The notes under the pieces: generated by a model
Told to the model about the DNA's origin: nothing
Databases searched by the model: none
Seen by the model: only the letters and a program-made list of their open reading frames with translations
Made by a program: the position numbers and the translations under genes
From: Actinomycetota bacterium
GTDB lineage: Bacteria > Actinomycetota > Thermoleophilia > Solirubrobacterales > 70-9
NCBI GenBank assembly: GCA_018268605.1
Contig: JAFDWG010000316.1
Span: forward strand, 1-49,290
DNA length: 49,290 nucleotides
Direction of reading: 5' to 3'
In this document: positions 38,666 to 46,331 of the stretch, piece after piece
Layout of the letters: the number at the start of each line of letters is the position of its first letter
How positions within the stretch are numbered: the stretch's first letter is position 1

Positions 38666-38854
38666 ACTTCATCGCGACCCGGCGCGGTCGCGACGCTGAT
38701 CAACTTCGAAAACGGTGAGATTACCGCCGGGGTGGCGCCCGACAAACTCGGCTCCAGCTCGGTTTGCTCCATCGGGAACGTCGGGGCACGGGTCGAGACC
38801 TACAACGACGCGGGGACGATCGCCAACAAGGGCTTCATGGTCGTCTTCAACTGA
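38666..38854 (+). pseudogene. Orphan C-terminal gene fragment
   Basis: Between the convergent kinase and acyl-CoA dehydrogenase genes the plus strand holds an open frame of 62 codons ending in TGA at 38852-38854. It has no start codon near its beginning; the first GTG is about one third of the way in. The translated end includes FENGEITAGVAPDKLGSSSV and ANKGFMVVFN, which has the composition of a secreted or structural protein rather than chance translation. Codons such as GTT, AAA, GAA and ATT are more AT-rich than in the neighbours. It is best explained as the tail of a gene whose 5' part was deleted, possibly of foreign origin. Confidence 0.4.
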
Positions 38855-38867
38855 CGGAGCAGGTCAC

Positions 38868-40133
38868 TTAGACCATGCGGGCGGCGTGCCGCGGCTCCAG
38901 CGGCTCGCCGTTCGCTTCGGCCTCGGCGCGCTTCGACCAGCGGTTCAGCTCGCGACGGGCGAGGACCATCTTGTGGACCTCGTCGGGGCCGTCGGCGAGG
39001 CGCAACATGCGGCTGTAGCGCCACATCGGGGCGAGGACGGTGTCGTCGGCCATGCCGAGGCTGCCGTGGATCTGGATCGCGCGGTCGAGGACGTTCATCA
39101 CCATGTTCGCGGCGACGACCTTGATCGCCGAGATCGACTGGCGGGCGGCGCGCTTGCCCTCGGTGTCCATCTTCCAGGCGGCGTAGAGGGTGAGCAGGCG
39201 GGCCTGGTCGATTTCCATCCGCGAGGTGGCGATCGACTCTTGGACGAACTGCTTGTCAGCCAGCGGGCCGCCGAAGGCCTGGCGTTCGTTGGCGCGGCGG
39301 CACATCATCTCGTGGGCCCGCTCGGCGGTCCCGATCGCCCGCATGCAGTGGTGGATGCGCCCCGGGCCGAGGCGGTCCTGGGCGATCGCGAAGCCGGCGC
39401 CGCGCTCGCCGAGCAGGTTCTCCTTCGGGACGCGGCACTCGGTGTAGCGGATCTCGCAGTGCCCAGGGCCCTTGTCGTGTCCCATCACCGGGATCGCCCG
39501 CACCAGCTCGTAGCCCGGGGAATCGGTGGGGACGCAGATCATCGAGGCCCGCCCGTAGGCCGGCGCGTCGGGATCGGTGACGACCATCGCGATCGCCATC
39601 TCGGCGCCCACCGCGCCGCTGGTGTACCACTTGTGCGCGTCGATCACCCACTCGTCGCCATCGAGGACCGCGCGGCCCTGGAGCAGGGTCGGGTCGGAGC
39701 CCGACACCTCGGGCTCGGTCATCGAGAAGCAGGTGCGGATGCGGCCCTCCAGGGCCGGCTCGAGCCACTGCTCGCGCTGCTCGGCGGTCCCGTGCTCGGC
39801 GAGGATCTCCATGTTGCCGGTGTCCGGGGCGGAGCAGTTGAAGGCCATCGGCGCGGCGAGCGGGCTGCGTCCCATCTCCTCGCAGAGCAGCCCGTACTCC
39901 CAGTTCGTCAGCCCGGGGCCGAAACGCTCGTCCGCCATGAAGAGGTTCCAGAGCCCCTCGCCGCGAGCCTTCTCGCGGATCGCGGTGAGGTTCGCCGGGT
40001 AGGGGACACCGGGACCGACCTCCTCGTCGAGCGCCTCGGCGACCTCGCGCTCCACCGGATAGATCTCGGCGTCCATGAAGTCGAGGATGCGCTCGCGCAG
40101 CGCGGCGACCTCTGCCGTCGGTTCGAAGTCCAT
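38868..40133 (-). CDS. Acyl-CoA dehydrogenase
   Basis: A 421-residue FAD flavoenzyme that introduces a 2,3-double bond in an acyl-CoA. The N-terminal helical domain is followed by FSMTEPEVSGSDPTLLQ (FAD and substrate contacts, about 136-152), WYTSGAVGAEMAI, and the C-terminal domain with RQAFGGPLADKQFVQ, RAIQIHGSLGMADD and RLADGPDEVHKMVLARREL. It resembles the ACAD10/11 and FadE-like branch, in which the catalytic base varies in place. A GGAGG ribosome site lies close before the ATG at 40133. The convergent APH-like kinase gene is a plausible functional partner. The natural substrate is not evident. Confidence 0.92.
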   Translation of the reverse strand: MDFEPTAEVAALRERILDFMDAEIYPVEREVAEALDEEVGPGVPYPANLTAIREKARGEGLWNLFMADERFGPGLTNWEYGLLCEEMGRSPLAAPMAFNCSAPDTGNMEILAEHGTAEQREQWLEPALEGRIRTCFSMTEPEVSGSDPTLLQGRAVLDGDEWVIDAHKWYTSGAVGAEMAIAMVVTDPDAPAYGRASMICVPTDSPGYELVRAIPVMGHDKGPGHCEIRYTECRVPKENLLGERGAGFAIAQDRLGPGRIHHCMRAIGTAERAHEMMCRRANERQAFGGPLADKQFVQESIATSRMEIDQARLLTLYAAWKMDTEGKRAARQSISAIKVVAANMVMNVLDRAIQIHGSLGMADDTVLAPMWRYSRMLRLADGPDEVHKMVLARRELNRWSKRAEAEANGEPLEPRHAARMV

Positions 40134-40173
40134 CGTTCCTCCCTCTCGCTGATCCGGTCGCGGCGAATCTAGT

Positions 40174-40905
40174 TCATCGGCGCAGGTAGCGAGCGAAGAG
40201 CTCGGAGTCCTCGCGCAGGAGCCAGCCGAGCTCCAGCTCGGCGACCTCCGGCAGGGCGCCCTCGAGGATCGTCGACCCGGCGCCGACGAGCTTCGGCGCG
40301 ATCGTCAGGAAGAGCTCGTCGGCGACCCCCTCCGCCTGTAGCTGGGAGTGGAGGTGGGGGCCGCCCTCGCAGAGCAGCGCCCGGACGCCGTGCTCCTCGC
40401 GCAGCCGGCGCAGGGCGACGGTGACGTCGACCCGGCCATCGGGTTCGCGGACCACCTCGACCGGCGTCGCGGTCGCGGGCGGCTCGTCCTCGGGCTCGGC
40501 GCTGATCAGCAGAACCTGGCCGCCGCCGTCGGTGAAGAGGGGCGCGTCCCAGGGTAGGTCGAGGCTGCCGACGATCACCACCAGCGGGTCGCCCGGGAGC
40601 CCGAGCTCCTCGCGGCGCTCGCGCCTGGCAGGATCGCCGATCATCCGGCCGTACTTCTCGACCCGCATCGTCCCGGCGCCGATCATCACCGCGTCGAAGC
40701 GCTGCCGCAGCCCGACCAGCATCGCCGTGTCGGTGTCCGAGCCGATCTTCCCCGAGCGCCCTTCGATCGCGGCGCGACCGTCGAGCGTCGAGGCGAAGTT
40801 CAGGGCGACGCGGGGACGGCCTGCCGGCGGGTCGTGCCAGGGCCGATAGCTCTCGAGCTGGTCGGCGACCGAGGTCGCGCCGGGGTCGGGGACGAGGCGT
40901 TGCAC
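40174..40905 (-). CDS. RibD C-terminal-domain (pyrimidine reductase-like) protein
   Basis: A 243-residue DHFR-fold reductase of the RibD C-terminal family. NFASTLDGRAAIEGRSGKIG (about 36-55), DAVMIGAGTMRVEKYGRMIG (about 71-90) and LCEGGPHLHSQLQAEGVADELFL (about 178-200) are the family signatures. Bifunctional RibD has an N-terminal deaminase; that domain is missing, so the protein may reduce a pyrimidine or another pterin-like substrate, as actinobacterial stand-alone homologues are thought to do. The start is GTG 40905, eight bases after a TAGGGT box (40914-40919), indicating a leaderless mRNA. Confidence 0.85.
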   Translation of the reverse strand: MQRLVPDPGATSVADQLESYRPWHDPPAGRPRVALNFASTLDGRAAIEGRSGKIGSDTDTAMLVGLRQRFDAVMIGAGTMRVEKYGRMIGDPARRERREELGLPGDPLVVIVGSLDLPWDAPLFTDGGGQVLLISAEPEDEPPATATPVEVVREPDGRVDVTVALRRLREEHGVRALLCEGGPHLHSQLQAEGVADELFLTIAPKLVGAGSTILEGALPEVAELELGWLLREDSELFARYLRR

Positions 40906-40913
40906 GCCTAGAG

Positions 40914-40919
40914 ACCCTA
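40914..40919 (-). promoter_or_regulatory. -10 box (TAGGGT) of the RibD-like gene
   Basis: TAGGGT on the minus strand ends 8 bases before the GTG at 40905. It sits in a short tandem of TCTCTAGG and shows no ribosome site downstream. Confidence 0.45.
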
Positions 40920-40941
40920 GAGAGCGCCCCGGGCGGGCGAC

Positions 40942-41934
40942 TCAGGCCGGGTAGTCGTTCCAGTCGGCGAACTCGCGGCCGGCGAACTTCTGCAGCTCCA
41001 CGACTTCCTCGCCGAAGCGGCCGCGAAGGCCCTCGAGCAGGTCGTCGGGAAGCTTCGGCTTCGGCGCCGGGGGCTTGTCCGGGTCGTGGACGACCTTCTC
41101 GACGATCCAACGCATCCGCTCCGGCAGGCGATCGAAGTTACGGTCGAAGGAGCGGAAGCCCGGCAGTTTGATCAGCTTCTCCATGAACTGGTATTTGTCG
41201 CTCGACTTCGCCGCCGACTTCTCCCACTCGCGGTCGAATTGCTCGGAGGTGAAGTTCGCATCGACGCCCGCGTAGGCGAAGGCCTTGCGCATCGTCCCGT
41301 CGCGGTCCGACTGCAGCTCCTCCTGGGTGATGATCTCGATCTGGGAGCGATCGAAGTGCTCCAGGTACGGCTGGAGCTGCATCCAGTAGCGGGAGCGGTT
41401 CGTGTACTGGTTGTCCGGGTCGGAGAGGACCGGGACCATCTCACGCGTCTCGTAGCCGGCGCCGGTCGCATGGACCCAGTGGCTGAGGATGCGCTTGATC
41501 GGGTCGCGCACCATGTAGATCAGCTTCGCGTCGGGACAATGCCGCTTGATCCGCTCGGCGACGCCGTCGTAGCGTGGCAGGTTCGTGTAGTGCGGGGAGG
41601 ACTCGCCGCGCACGTTGAAGCGGTTGTCGAAGCGGCTCGCGTACCAGTCGAGGCCGAGGTCCCAGTTCAGCTCGGCGACGAAGAAGTTCAGCTCCTTCGG
41701 CTTGGACATCTGGATTTCCGGATGGAGGCCGAGGTAGTGGTGGATGCTCGTCGTCCCGCACTTGAGGCCGCCGATGATGATCAGGTTCGGCATCGCCGCA
41801 TGCGCTTTGCGGCGGCGGCGGCGGGCGCTTTTGCGATCGGCGGTGTAGCGCTCGCGGGCGCGGGCGCACATCGCCTCGTCGGCGGGGTCTGGGGGCAACT
41901 GGGTAGGCAAGGTGTGCGTGTCGGCTTCCGGCAC
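40942..41934 (-). CDS. PAPS-dependent sulfotransferase
   Basis: A 330-residue cytosolic-type sulfotransferase that would move sulfate from PAPS to a glycan, lipid or small acceptor. The 5'-phosphosulfate loop is PNLIIIGGLKCGTTSIHHYL (about 49-68) and the 3'-phosphate motif YMVRDPIKRILSHW (about 140-153). The likely catalytic residues include the Glu in KPKELNFF. A charged, Arg-rich N-terminal extension of about 47 residues precedes the core. GTG 41934 is chosen because a TAGAAT box ends nine bases upstream; ATG at the start of the core (residue 48) is a shorter option. It is divergent from a flippase-like gene, and an envelope glycan or lipid substrate is a reasonable guess. Confidence 0.85.
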   Translation of the reverse strand: MPEADTHTLPTQLPPDPADEAMCARARERYTADRKSARRRRRKAHAAMPNLIIIGGLKCGTTSIHHYLGLHPEIQMSKPKELNFFVAELNWDLGLDWYASRFDNRFNVRGESSPHYTNLPRYDGVAERIKRHCPDAKLIYMVRDPIKRILSHWVHATGAGYETREMVPVLSDPDNQYTNRSRYWMQLQPYLEHFDRSQIEIITQEELQSDRDGTMRKAFAYAGVDANFTSEQFDREWEKSAAKSSDKYQFMEKLIKLPGFRSFDRNFDRLPERMRWIVEKVVHDPDKPPAPKPKLPDDLLEGLRGRFGEEVVELQKFAGREFADWNDYPA

Positions 41935-41943
41935 GAGCGTGGC

Positions 41944-41949
41944 ATTCTA
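41944..41949 (-). promoter_or_regulatory. -10 box (TAGAAT) of the sulfotransferase gene
   Basis: TAGAAT on the minus strand ends 9 bases before the GTG at 41934. It lies in a gap of only 21 bases to the divergent gene at 41956, so the two promoters must overlap. Confidence 0.5.
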
Positions 41950-41955
41950 GCTGTG

Positions 41956-43005
41956 ATGCCGGTTCTCCTCGTTAAGCCACCGCCGGGCGACCTCGGGTCG
42001 AGCCTCGAACAGTTCTTCAACGCGACGACGGAATTCTTCCGCCACCTCTCCGAAGTGCGTTGGGACCAGTTCGGATTGGCGCTGCTCTGCCTTCTGGCGA
42101 TGCAGCTCTGCCGGGCCTGGGCCTGGCGCAACGTCCTGCGGGCGGCCTACCCGGGGAAGCGGATCGGCTTCACCCAGCTCTCGGCGGCCTACCTGGCCGG
42201 GGCGGGCATCAACGCGGTGATCCCCGCGCACGCCGGCGACGTCACCAAGGTCTTCCTGGTCAAGCGGCAGATCCCCGACTCCTCCTATCCCGCCGTCACC
42301 TCGTCGTTCCTCGTGCAGACCGTCTTCGACACCTCGATCGGCATCCTTGTCCTCCTCTACGCGATCACGCAGGGACTGCTGCCGCCACTGCCCGAGCTGC
42401 CGCATCTGCCGGCGTTCGAGGTCTCCTTCTGGGCCAACCACCCGAAGACGCTGGCGATCACCGTCGGCGTCCTCATCCTGGCGATCGTCGTCGGCGTCTG
42501 GCTCCTGGCGCATCGGGTGCGGCGCTTCTGGGACAGGGTCAAACAAGGCCTCGTGATCCTCACCCGCCCGCGGGACTACATGAAGCAGGTCTTCGCCTGG
42601 CAGGGGATCGGCTGGCTCTTCCGCTTCGCCGCCTTCTGGTTCTTCCTCGAGGCCTTCGGACTGAAGGGCTCGATCGGCAACGTGATGTTGGTGATGAGCG
42701 TCCAGGCGATCGCCAACATCGTCCCCTTCACTCCTGGAGGAGCGGGCGCCCAGCAGGCCCTTCTCGTCGCCACCCTGAAGGGGCCCTCGCGCGCCGCGGT
42801 CCTCTCCTTCTCGGTCGGCACCCAGATCGCGATGGCCGCCTGGTCGGTCGTCCTCGGCTTCGCCGCGATCTTCCTCGTCTTCCGGACCACCGACTGGCGC
42901 GGCCTGATCAAACAGGCCCGGGACGAGGCCGACCGCGACGAGGGCGGCGGCCCCGGCGCCTCCGGCGGCGGCACCAACGAAGCCCCGACCCCGAGCTCCG
43001 CCTAG
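41956..43005 (+). CDS. Flippase-like integral membrane protein (UPF0104/LPG-synthase TM family)
   Basis: A 349-residue membrane protein with about eight helices. AAYLAGAGINAVIPAHAGDV (about 76-95), SSFLVQTVFDTSIGILVLLY and ANIVPFTPGGAGAQQALLVA (about 254-273) match the lysylphosphatidylglycerol synthetase transmembrane/UPF0104 family, often linked with transport or flipping of polyprenyl- or phospholipid-linked molecules. The hydrophilic, Gly/Glu/Asp-rich C-terminal tail (about 315-349) is cytoplasmic. The start is ATG 41956; a longer open frame upstream is antisense to the sulfotransferase gene. Its stop overlaps the stop of the convergent gene at 43002 by three to four bases. Confidence 0.83.
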   Translation: MPVLLVKPPPGDLGSSLEQFFNATTEFFRHLSEVRWDQFGLALLCLLAMQLCRAWAWRNVLRAAYPGKRIGFTQLSAAYLAGAGINAVIPAHAGDVTKVFLVKRQIPDSSYPAVTSSFLVQTVFDTSIGILVLLYAITQGLLPPLPELPHLPAFEVSFWANHPKTLAITVGVLILAIVVGVWLLAHRVRRFWDRVKQGLVILTRPRDYMKQVFAWQGIGWLFRFAAFWFFLEAFGLKGSIGNVMLVMSVQAIANIVPFTPGGAGAQQALLVATLKGPSRAAVLSFSVGTQIAMAAWSVVLGFAAIFLVFRTTDWRGLIKQARDEADRDEGGGPGASGGGTNEAPTPSSA

Positions 43006-43694
43006 TCCGACCAGCCCGGGTAGCGGGCTTCGACATGCCACCGCCAGGGCGGTTCTTCGGCCGCGGGGAAGTCGTAGTGGTTGCGACCGGGAAGGATCTC
43101 GAGGGGGATCAAGGCGGGATCCTGGGACGCGCGGACCTCGGTCCCGGCGGCGGCCTCGACGTCGGCCGCGGTCGCGGTGCGGCGGACCGCGCGCCAGCCG
43201 AGGGTGGGGCGGTACTCCCAGTAGGCGATCTCGACCGTGCCGTCGGCGCGGCGATGGTCGACCAGTTGGGTGAAGGCGGTGGTGCGGCGGTTGGAGGCGG
43301 TCAGGTGGGGGCCGGCGGCGACGGCGCAGCTCGCACGGCGGCAGCGGCGGAAGTCGACCGGGACGAGAGGTAGGCCGCCGGGTCCGGTCAGAGGCTCGGG
43401 CGCAGGTGCGAGCGCGCGGGTGAGCCGGGCGAGCGGCCGACCGTAGGCGGGGACCAGCGCCTGGTGGCCGCAGGCGTCCGGCAGGTGCGGGGCGCAGACG
43501 ATGCGACGGCCGAGCGCGCGCGCGAGGTCCCTGCCCGCGTCGACTTCGCCGCCACCGGCGACGGCGGCGACGACCGCGACCGCGATCAGTGCGATGAGCG
43601 CCGCCAGCCCCGCCGATTCGACCGTCGCCTGCCCGAGGTCGCTCGCCGCCCCCCGCCTCTCGCTTCCGCTTCTCCATCCCCGCTTCGCGCCCAT
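43002..43694 (-). CDS. TadE/pilin-like secreted protein
   Basis: A 230-residue protein. The N-terminus has a class III (prepilin-like) signal: basic residues, then LGQATVESAGLAALIALIAVAVVAAVAG (split as GQATVES and the hydrophobic run, about 20-47), in which the Glu after the cleavage site is typical of Tad/Flp pseudopilins. The rest is globular, with four Cys (CAPHLPDACG and CRRASC) that could form disulfides outside the cell, and a Trp-rich end. No tad secretion genes lie nearby. A TAGCGT box (43701-43706) ends six bases before the ATG at 43694. The function is unknown; assignment rests on the N-terminus. Confidence 0.68.
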   Translation of the reverse strand: MGAKRGWRSGSERRGAASDLGQATVESAGLAALIALIAVAVVAAVAGGGEVDAGRDLARALGRRIVCAPHLPDACGHQALVPAYGRPLARLTRALAPAPEPLTGPGGLPLVPVDFRRCRRASCAVAAGPHLTASNRRTTAFTQLVDHRRADGTVEIAYWEYRPTLGWRAVRRTATAADVEAAAGTEVRASQDPALIPLEILPGRNHYDFPAAEEPPWRWHVEARYPGWSD

Positions 43695-43774
43695 AAGGCG
43701 ACGCTAGGCGGCAAATACGCACCCGTGGCACGCGGTTCGTGCCAATTGTGCATCGGCGGCCTGCCGGTTCTGCT

Positions 43775-43780
43775 TACATT
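43775..43780 (+). promoter_or_regulatory. -10 box (TACATT) of the small gene at 43787
   Basis: TACATT ends six bases before the ATG at 43787. No ribosome site lies between, so a leaderless mRNA is likely. Confidence 0.45.
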
Positions 43781-43786
43781 CGCTCC

Positions 43787-44056
43787 ATGGAGGGAAGCCC
43801 TTTCAATCTTTTCGGCGATCCCGACGAGTTCCGTGCCCGTATGGAGGAGCTCTCGGAGCAGATGCAGTCCTCGCAACGCGTCGCCTGGGCCGACAACGCG
43901 ATCAAGCTGGCGGTCGAGATGACCGTCGCCTCGATCGGCCGGCTCGACTTGAACGGCACTGCCGACGAGCAGGCGATGCAGGTCCGCGACGCCATCCGCG
44001 TCCTCTTCCCGGAGGCCGTGACCTTGGTGCGCGAGGCTCGCGAAGGCCTCAGCTGA
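43787..44056 (+). CDS. Small helical hypothetical protein
   Basis: An 89-residue, largely alpha-helical acidic protein of unknown function (GDPDEFRARMEELSEQMQSS, then RVAWADNAIKLAVEMTVASI). The pattern of charged helices with a conserved-looking hydrophobic stripe suggests a protein-binding or dimeric bundle. No motif is recognised. ATG 43787 is chosen over 43739 because of the TACATT box just upstream and the more typical N-terminus. The gene stands alone between divergent and convergent neighbours. Confidence 0.65.
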   Translation: MEGSPFNLFGDPDEFRARMEELSEQMQSSQRVAWADNAIKLAVEMTVASIGRLDLNGTADEQAMQVRDAIRVLFPEAVTLVREAREGLS

Positions 44057-44078
44057 CCCGCCGGACGCCGATCCGGTC

Positions 44079-44708
44079 TTAGAGCAGCTCGAAGCGCAGG
44101 TCGACGACCGCGCCGTTGCGGAAGAGCGCGCCGAGCAGCTCGACCGGCACCGCGACGATCGCCGCCGGGATCGCCAGGACGACGCTGGCGAGGGCGTCGA
44201 TGCGGCGCTGCCAGGGCTCGTGGGCCGGGGCAGCCGGGCGGGAGCCGAGCGCGGCGAGGGCGACGTTGTGGCCGAAGGTGACCGAGTTCAGCAGGGTCTG
44301 CCAGGTCTGGACGAAGCTCGCGCCCGGGACCCAGCGGCGGCGGCGGACCACCTGGTCACGCTGGGCGATCAGCCTGCGCACGGCCTCGACCGTGAACAGA
44401 TAGTGGACGCCGGGGACGAGGCCGGCCCAGCCGGCGCCGCCGATCGAGCAGGCGAGGCTCGCCCGGTTGACGATCCGCGCCCGCTCCTGGTCGCCCAGGC
44501 GGTCGAGCGCATGCAGGGCCTCCTCGGTCCCCGCCGACTCGCCGACGATCCCGAGCCCGCAACTCTCGCAGCGGCGCACCGGAGCACCGAGGCGGTCCTC
44601 GTCGGCGAGCCAGCCGAAGAGCGGCTCTCCACAGGCGGGGCAGGGCGGGTTGTCAGGGCCGGCGCCCGCCTCGAGGGGAACGGACCGACGCGTCGTCAAT
44701 TCATCCAT
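44079..44708 (-). CDS. Zinc-ribbon protein with hydrophobic C-terminus
   Basis: A 209-residue protein whose N-terminus has two Cys pairs, CPACGEPLFGW and CESCGLGIVG (about 23-55), forming a likely zinc ribbon. The middle is helical and basic (RRLIAQRDQVVRRRRWVPG). The C-terminal AIPAAIVAVPVELLGALFRNG stretch (about 170-195) is hydrophobic. Its style recalls the last helix of some actinobacterial methyltransferases, but no SAM-binding motif is present, so no enzyme function is assigned. A TACGCT box (44716-44721) ends seven bases before the ATG at 44708. It is divergent from the membrane protein gene at 44748. Confidence 0.65.
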   Translation of the reverse strand: MDELTTRRSVPLEAGAGPDNPPCPACGEPLFGWLADEDRLGAPVRRCESCGLGIVGESAGTEEALHALDRLGDQERARIVNRASLACSIGGAGWAGLVPGVHYLFTVEAVRRLIAQRDQVVRRRRWVPGASFVQTWQTLLNSVTFGHNVALAALGSRPAAPAHEPWQRRIDALASVVLAIPAAIVAVPVELLGALFRNGAVVDLRFELL

Positions 44709-44747
44709 GGGATGTAGCGTACGGGCCGTGCGAGAGAGCAGCCCGAG

Positions 44748-45776
44748 TTGAACCGCCGCAAAGAGGACGTCCTGGCGTGGGAGTCGCGTTGGAGGCTGCC
44801 CACCGGGTTGCTGACCTTCGCCGGTGTGGCGATCGTGATCGTCTCGTCGATCCTGATCGCCGGCGTCAGCGGTACCGGCGAAGCCGAAGTGCTGCGCTCG
44901 CTGTACGACGAATCCTCGACGGTCACGCTCTCCTCGGTGCTCGAGGCGATCGGCTTCGTGATGCTCGCCGCGCCGCTCTACTTCCTCTTCCGCGCCGCTC
45001 TGGCGCGTTCGGGAGGGAAAATGCGCGCGCAGCTGGTCGGGGTGATCGTTGTCGCGCCGATCTTCCTCGCGGTCGGCGGCGTCCTCAACGGGATCGCGAC
45101 CAACGAAGCCGCCGAAACCTTCCACAAGGGCGAAGCGAAGTCGACGATCAGCGCCGAAAAGGGCGCCGAAGAATGTCGTGACGAAGAGCGCGAAAAGGGC
45201 GCGAAGGAGTTCGGCGAAAAGTACGACTCTGGCGCGAGCCCACTCAAAGACTGCGAAGCCACCGAACAGGAAGAAAGCAAGGCCAAGAACGCGCTGAGTG
45301 AAGCCTCCTTGCGCAATCCGGCGACCGGCTTTGGCCTCGCCGGCCGCATCGGCCTTGCCGTCGCCCTGGTCTACAGCTGCCTCTGGGCGATGCGGGTGGG
45401 CCTGCTGACGAAATTCTGGGGCTCCTTCGGGATGGCGCTCGGAGTCGCAGCGTTCATCCTGCTGGTCCAGTTCTGCCTGATCTTCTTCATCTACCTCGGC
45501 CTGTTGCTCATCGGCAAACTGCCGCGCGGCCGACCACCGGCGTGGGCCGCGGGCGAAGCCGTGCCCTGGCCGACCCCCGGCGAGCGGATGGCGAAGGAAA
45601 TCGAACCGAAGGGCGGCGCCCCGGAGCCAGACGAACCCGTCGAAGCCCCGGGCCTGGGCCGGCCGATCGAAGCGCCGGAACCCAAGGAAGCGCCGGAACC
45701 CGAAGGCGACGGGAACTCGGAAGGCGGCGAAAGCGGCAGCGGCCCGCAGCGGCGCAAGCGCAAGCGCCGGGGGTAG
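44748..45776 (+). CDS. Integral membrane protein of unknown function
   Basis: A 342-residue protein with about five hydrophobic helices: near residues 19-41, 66-85, 94-112 (GVIVVAPIFLAVGGVLNGI), 195-215 and 222-255. An external or internal hydrophilic loop (about 118-182) is very rich in Glu, Lys and Ala. The C-terminal tail (about 262-342) is Pro/Glu/Gly-rich and ends in a basic cluster QRRKRKRRG. No known family is recognised. The start is TTG 44748; no ATG or GTG lies in frame nearby. Glutamate is mostly GAA, unlike most neighbours. Repeat R2 copy 2 begins within about ten bases of the stop. Confidence 0.7.
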   Translation: MNRRKEDVLAWESRWRLPTGLLTFAGVAIVIVSSILIAGVSGTGEAEVLRSLYDESSTVTLSSVLEAIGFVMLAAPLYFLFRAALARSGGKMRAQLVGVIVVAPIFLAVGGVLNGIATNEAAETFHKGEAKSTISAEKGAEECRDEEREKGAKEFGEKYDSGASPLKDCEATEQEESKAKNALSEASLRNPATGFGLAGRIGLAVALVYSCLWAMRVGLLTKFWGSFGMALGVAAFILLVQFCLIFFIYLGLLLIGKLPRGRPPAWAAGEAVPWPTPGERMAKEIEPKGGAPEPDEPVEAPGLGRPIEAPEPKEAPEPEGDGNSEGGESGSGPQRRKRKRRG

Positions 45777-45784
45777 GGGTCCCG

Positions 45785-46040
45785 GGGGTCGTTGTGCCGG
45801 CGGGGTGGCGGTCCGAGAGGGGGCCGTCCGAGGGGCGGTGTCCTGGGCGTCTCATGGAGGTCCTGGCAGGCTGTGACCTCCATGAGACGCCCAGGACGGA
45901 GGGAGTGCGGTGTTTCTCCGAGGGTTCGTGCGTGAGAGGCCACACCTCGGCCGATCTCGTGACGAAGGGCGTGGGAAGTCCACGGTTCCACGCATCTTCT
46001 GCCTGAATCCGCTGCCTTCCATGACGGTTCCACATCACCC
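45785..46040 (+). repeat. Structured repeat R2, copy 2
   Basis: A GC-rich lead is followed by a perfect hairpin. Arms 45841-45862 and 45875-45896 pair over 22 bases (one more G-C pair outside) around the loop CTGGCAGGCTGT (45863-45874). The tail to about 46040 aligns with copy 1, including the conserved TCCGAGGGTTCGTGCGTGAG stretch. It follows the stop codon of the upstream plus-strand gene. A 12-base part of the tail (CGTGCGTGAGAG) recurs in inverted form near 46140 in copy 4. Confidence 0.8.
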
Positions 46041-46064
46041 CAGAACGCGCTGCATGACTTAGGG

Positions 46065-46076
46065 CCCCTATAGGGG
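46065..46076. repeat. Perfect 12-base palindrome between R2 copies
   Basis: CCCCTATAGGGG is a perfect palindrome lying between the two oppositely oriented R2 copies. It could be a protein-binding site or the tail end of the elements. Its role is unknown. Confidence 0.35.
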
Positions 46077-46090
46077 GGTCAACTCATGCG

Positions 46091-46132
46091 GCGCTGAATT
46101 CGGTGTTGTGCAACACGCACCGAAGTCAGCGC
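46091..46132. repeat. 15-bp hairpin with 12-base loop
   Basis: Arms 46091-46105 and 46118-46132 are complementary except at one position and enclose the 12-base loop TTGTGCAACACG. The hairpin sits between R2 copies 2 and 4 and has the same loop length but a different loop sequence. It may be part of the 3' portion of copy 4. Confidence 0.5.
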
Positions 46133-46331
46133 TTCTCACGCTCTCACGCACGGAAGCGTGGACTTCCCGACATCTCCCGCGCATCTCCCTCAACGGCGTC
46201 GGAGTTTCTCCTCACCTCACATCCTCCGGCCGTCTCGGCCACGGCCACAGCCAGCCAGGGCCGTGGCCGAGACGGCCGTGCTGGCCGCAGACCCTTGCGT
46301 CCCTTGCCAGGAACGCCGCCCCGCCGACCGC
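46130..46331 (-). repeat. Structured repeat R2, copy 4 (inverted, different stem)
   Basis: Directly after the stop codon of the minus-strand ThyX-like gene, a perfect 19-bp hairpin (46228-46246 with 46259-46277) surrounds the loop CTGGCTGGCTGT as read on the minus strand. The loop differs from copies 1-3 at one base. The stem sequence differs from theirs but pairs fully. The G-rich lead (CGGCGGGGCGGCGTTCC) and parts of the tail (GGAAGTCCACG, CGTGCGTGAGAG) also match the other copies. Confidence 0.65.

Noticed and set aside
33262-46331. R2 as ordinary intrinsic terminators
   Set aside because: The hairpins lack a T tract and carry a conserved loop and long conserved tail, which simple terminators do not.
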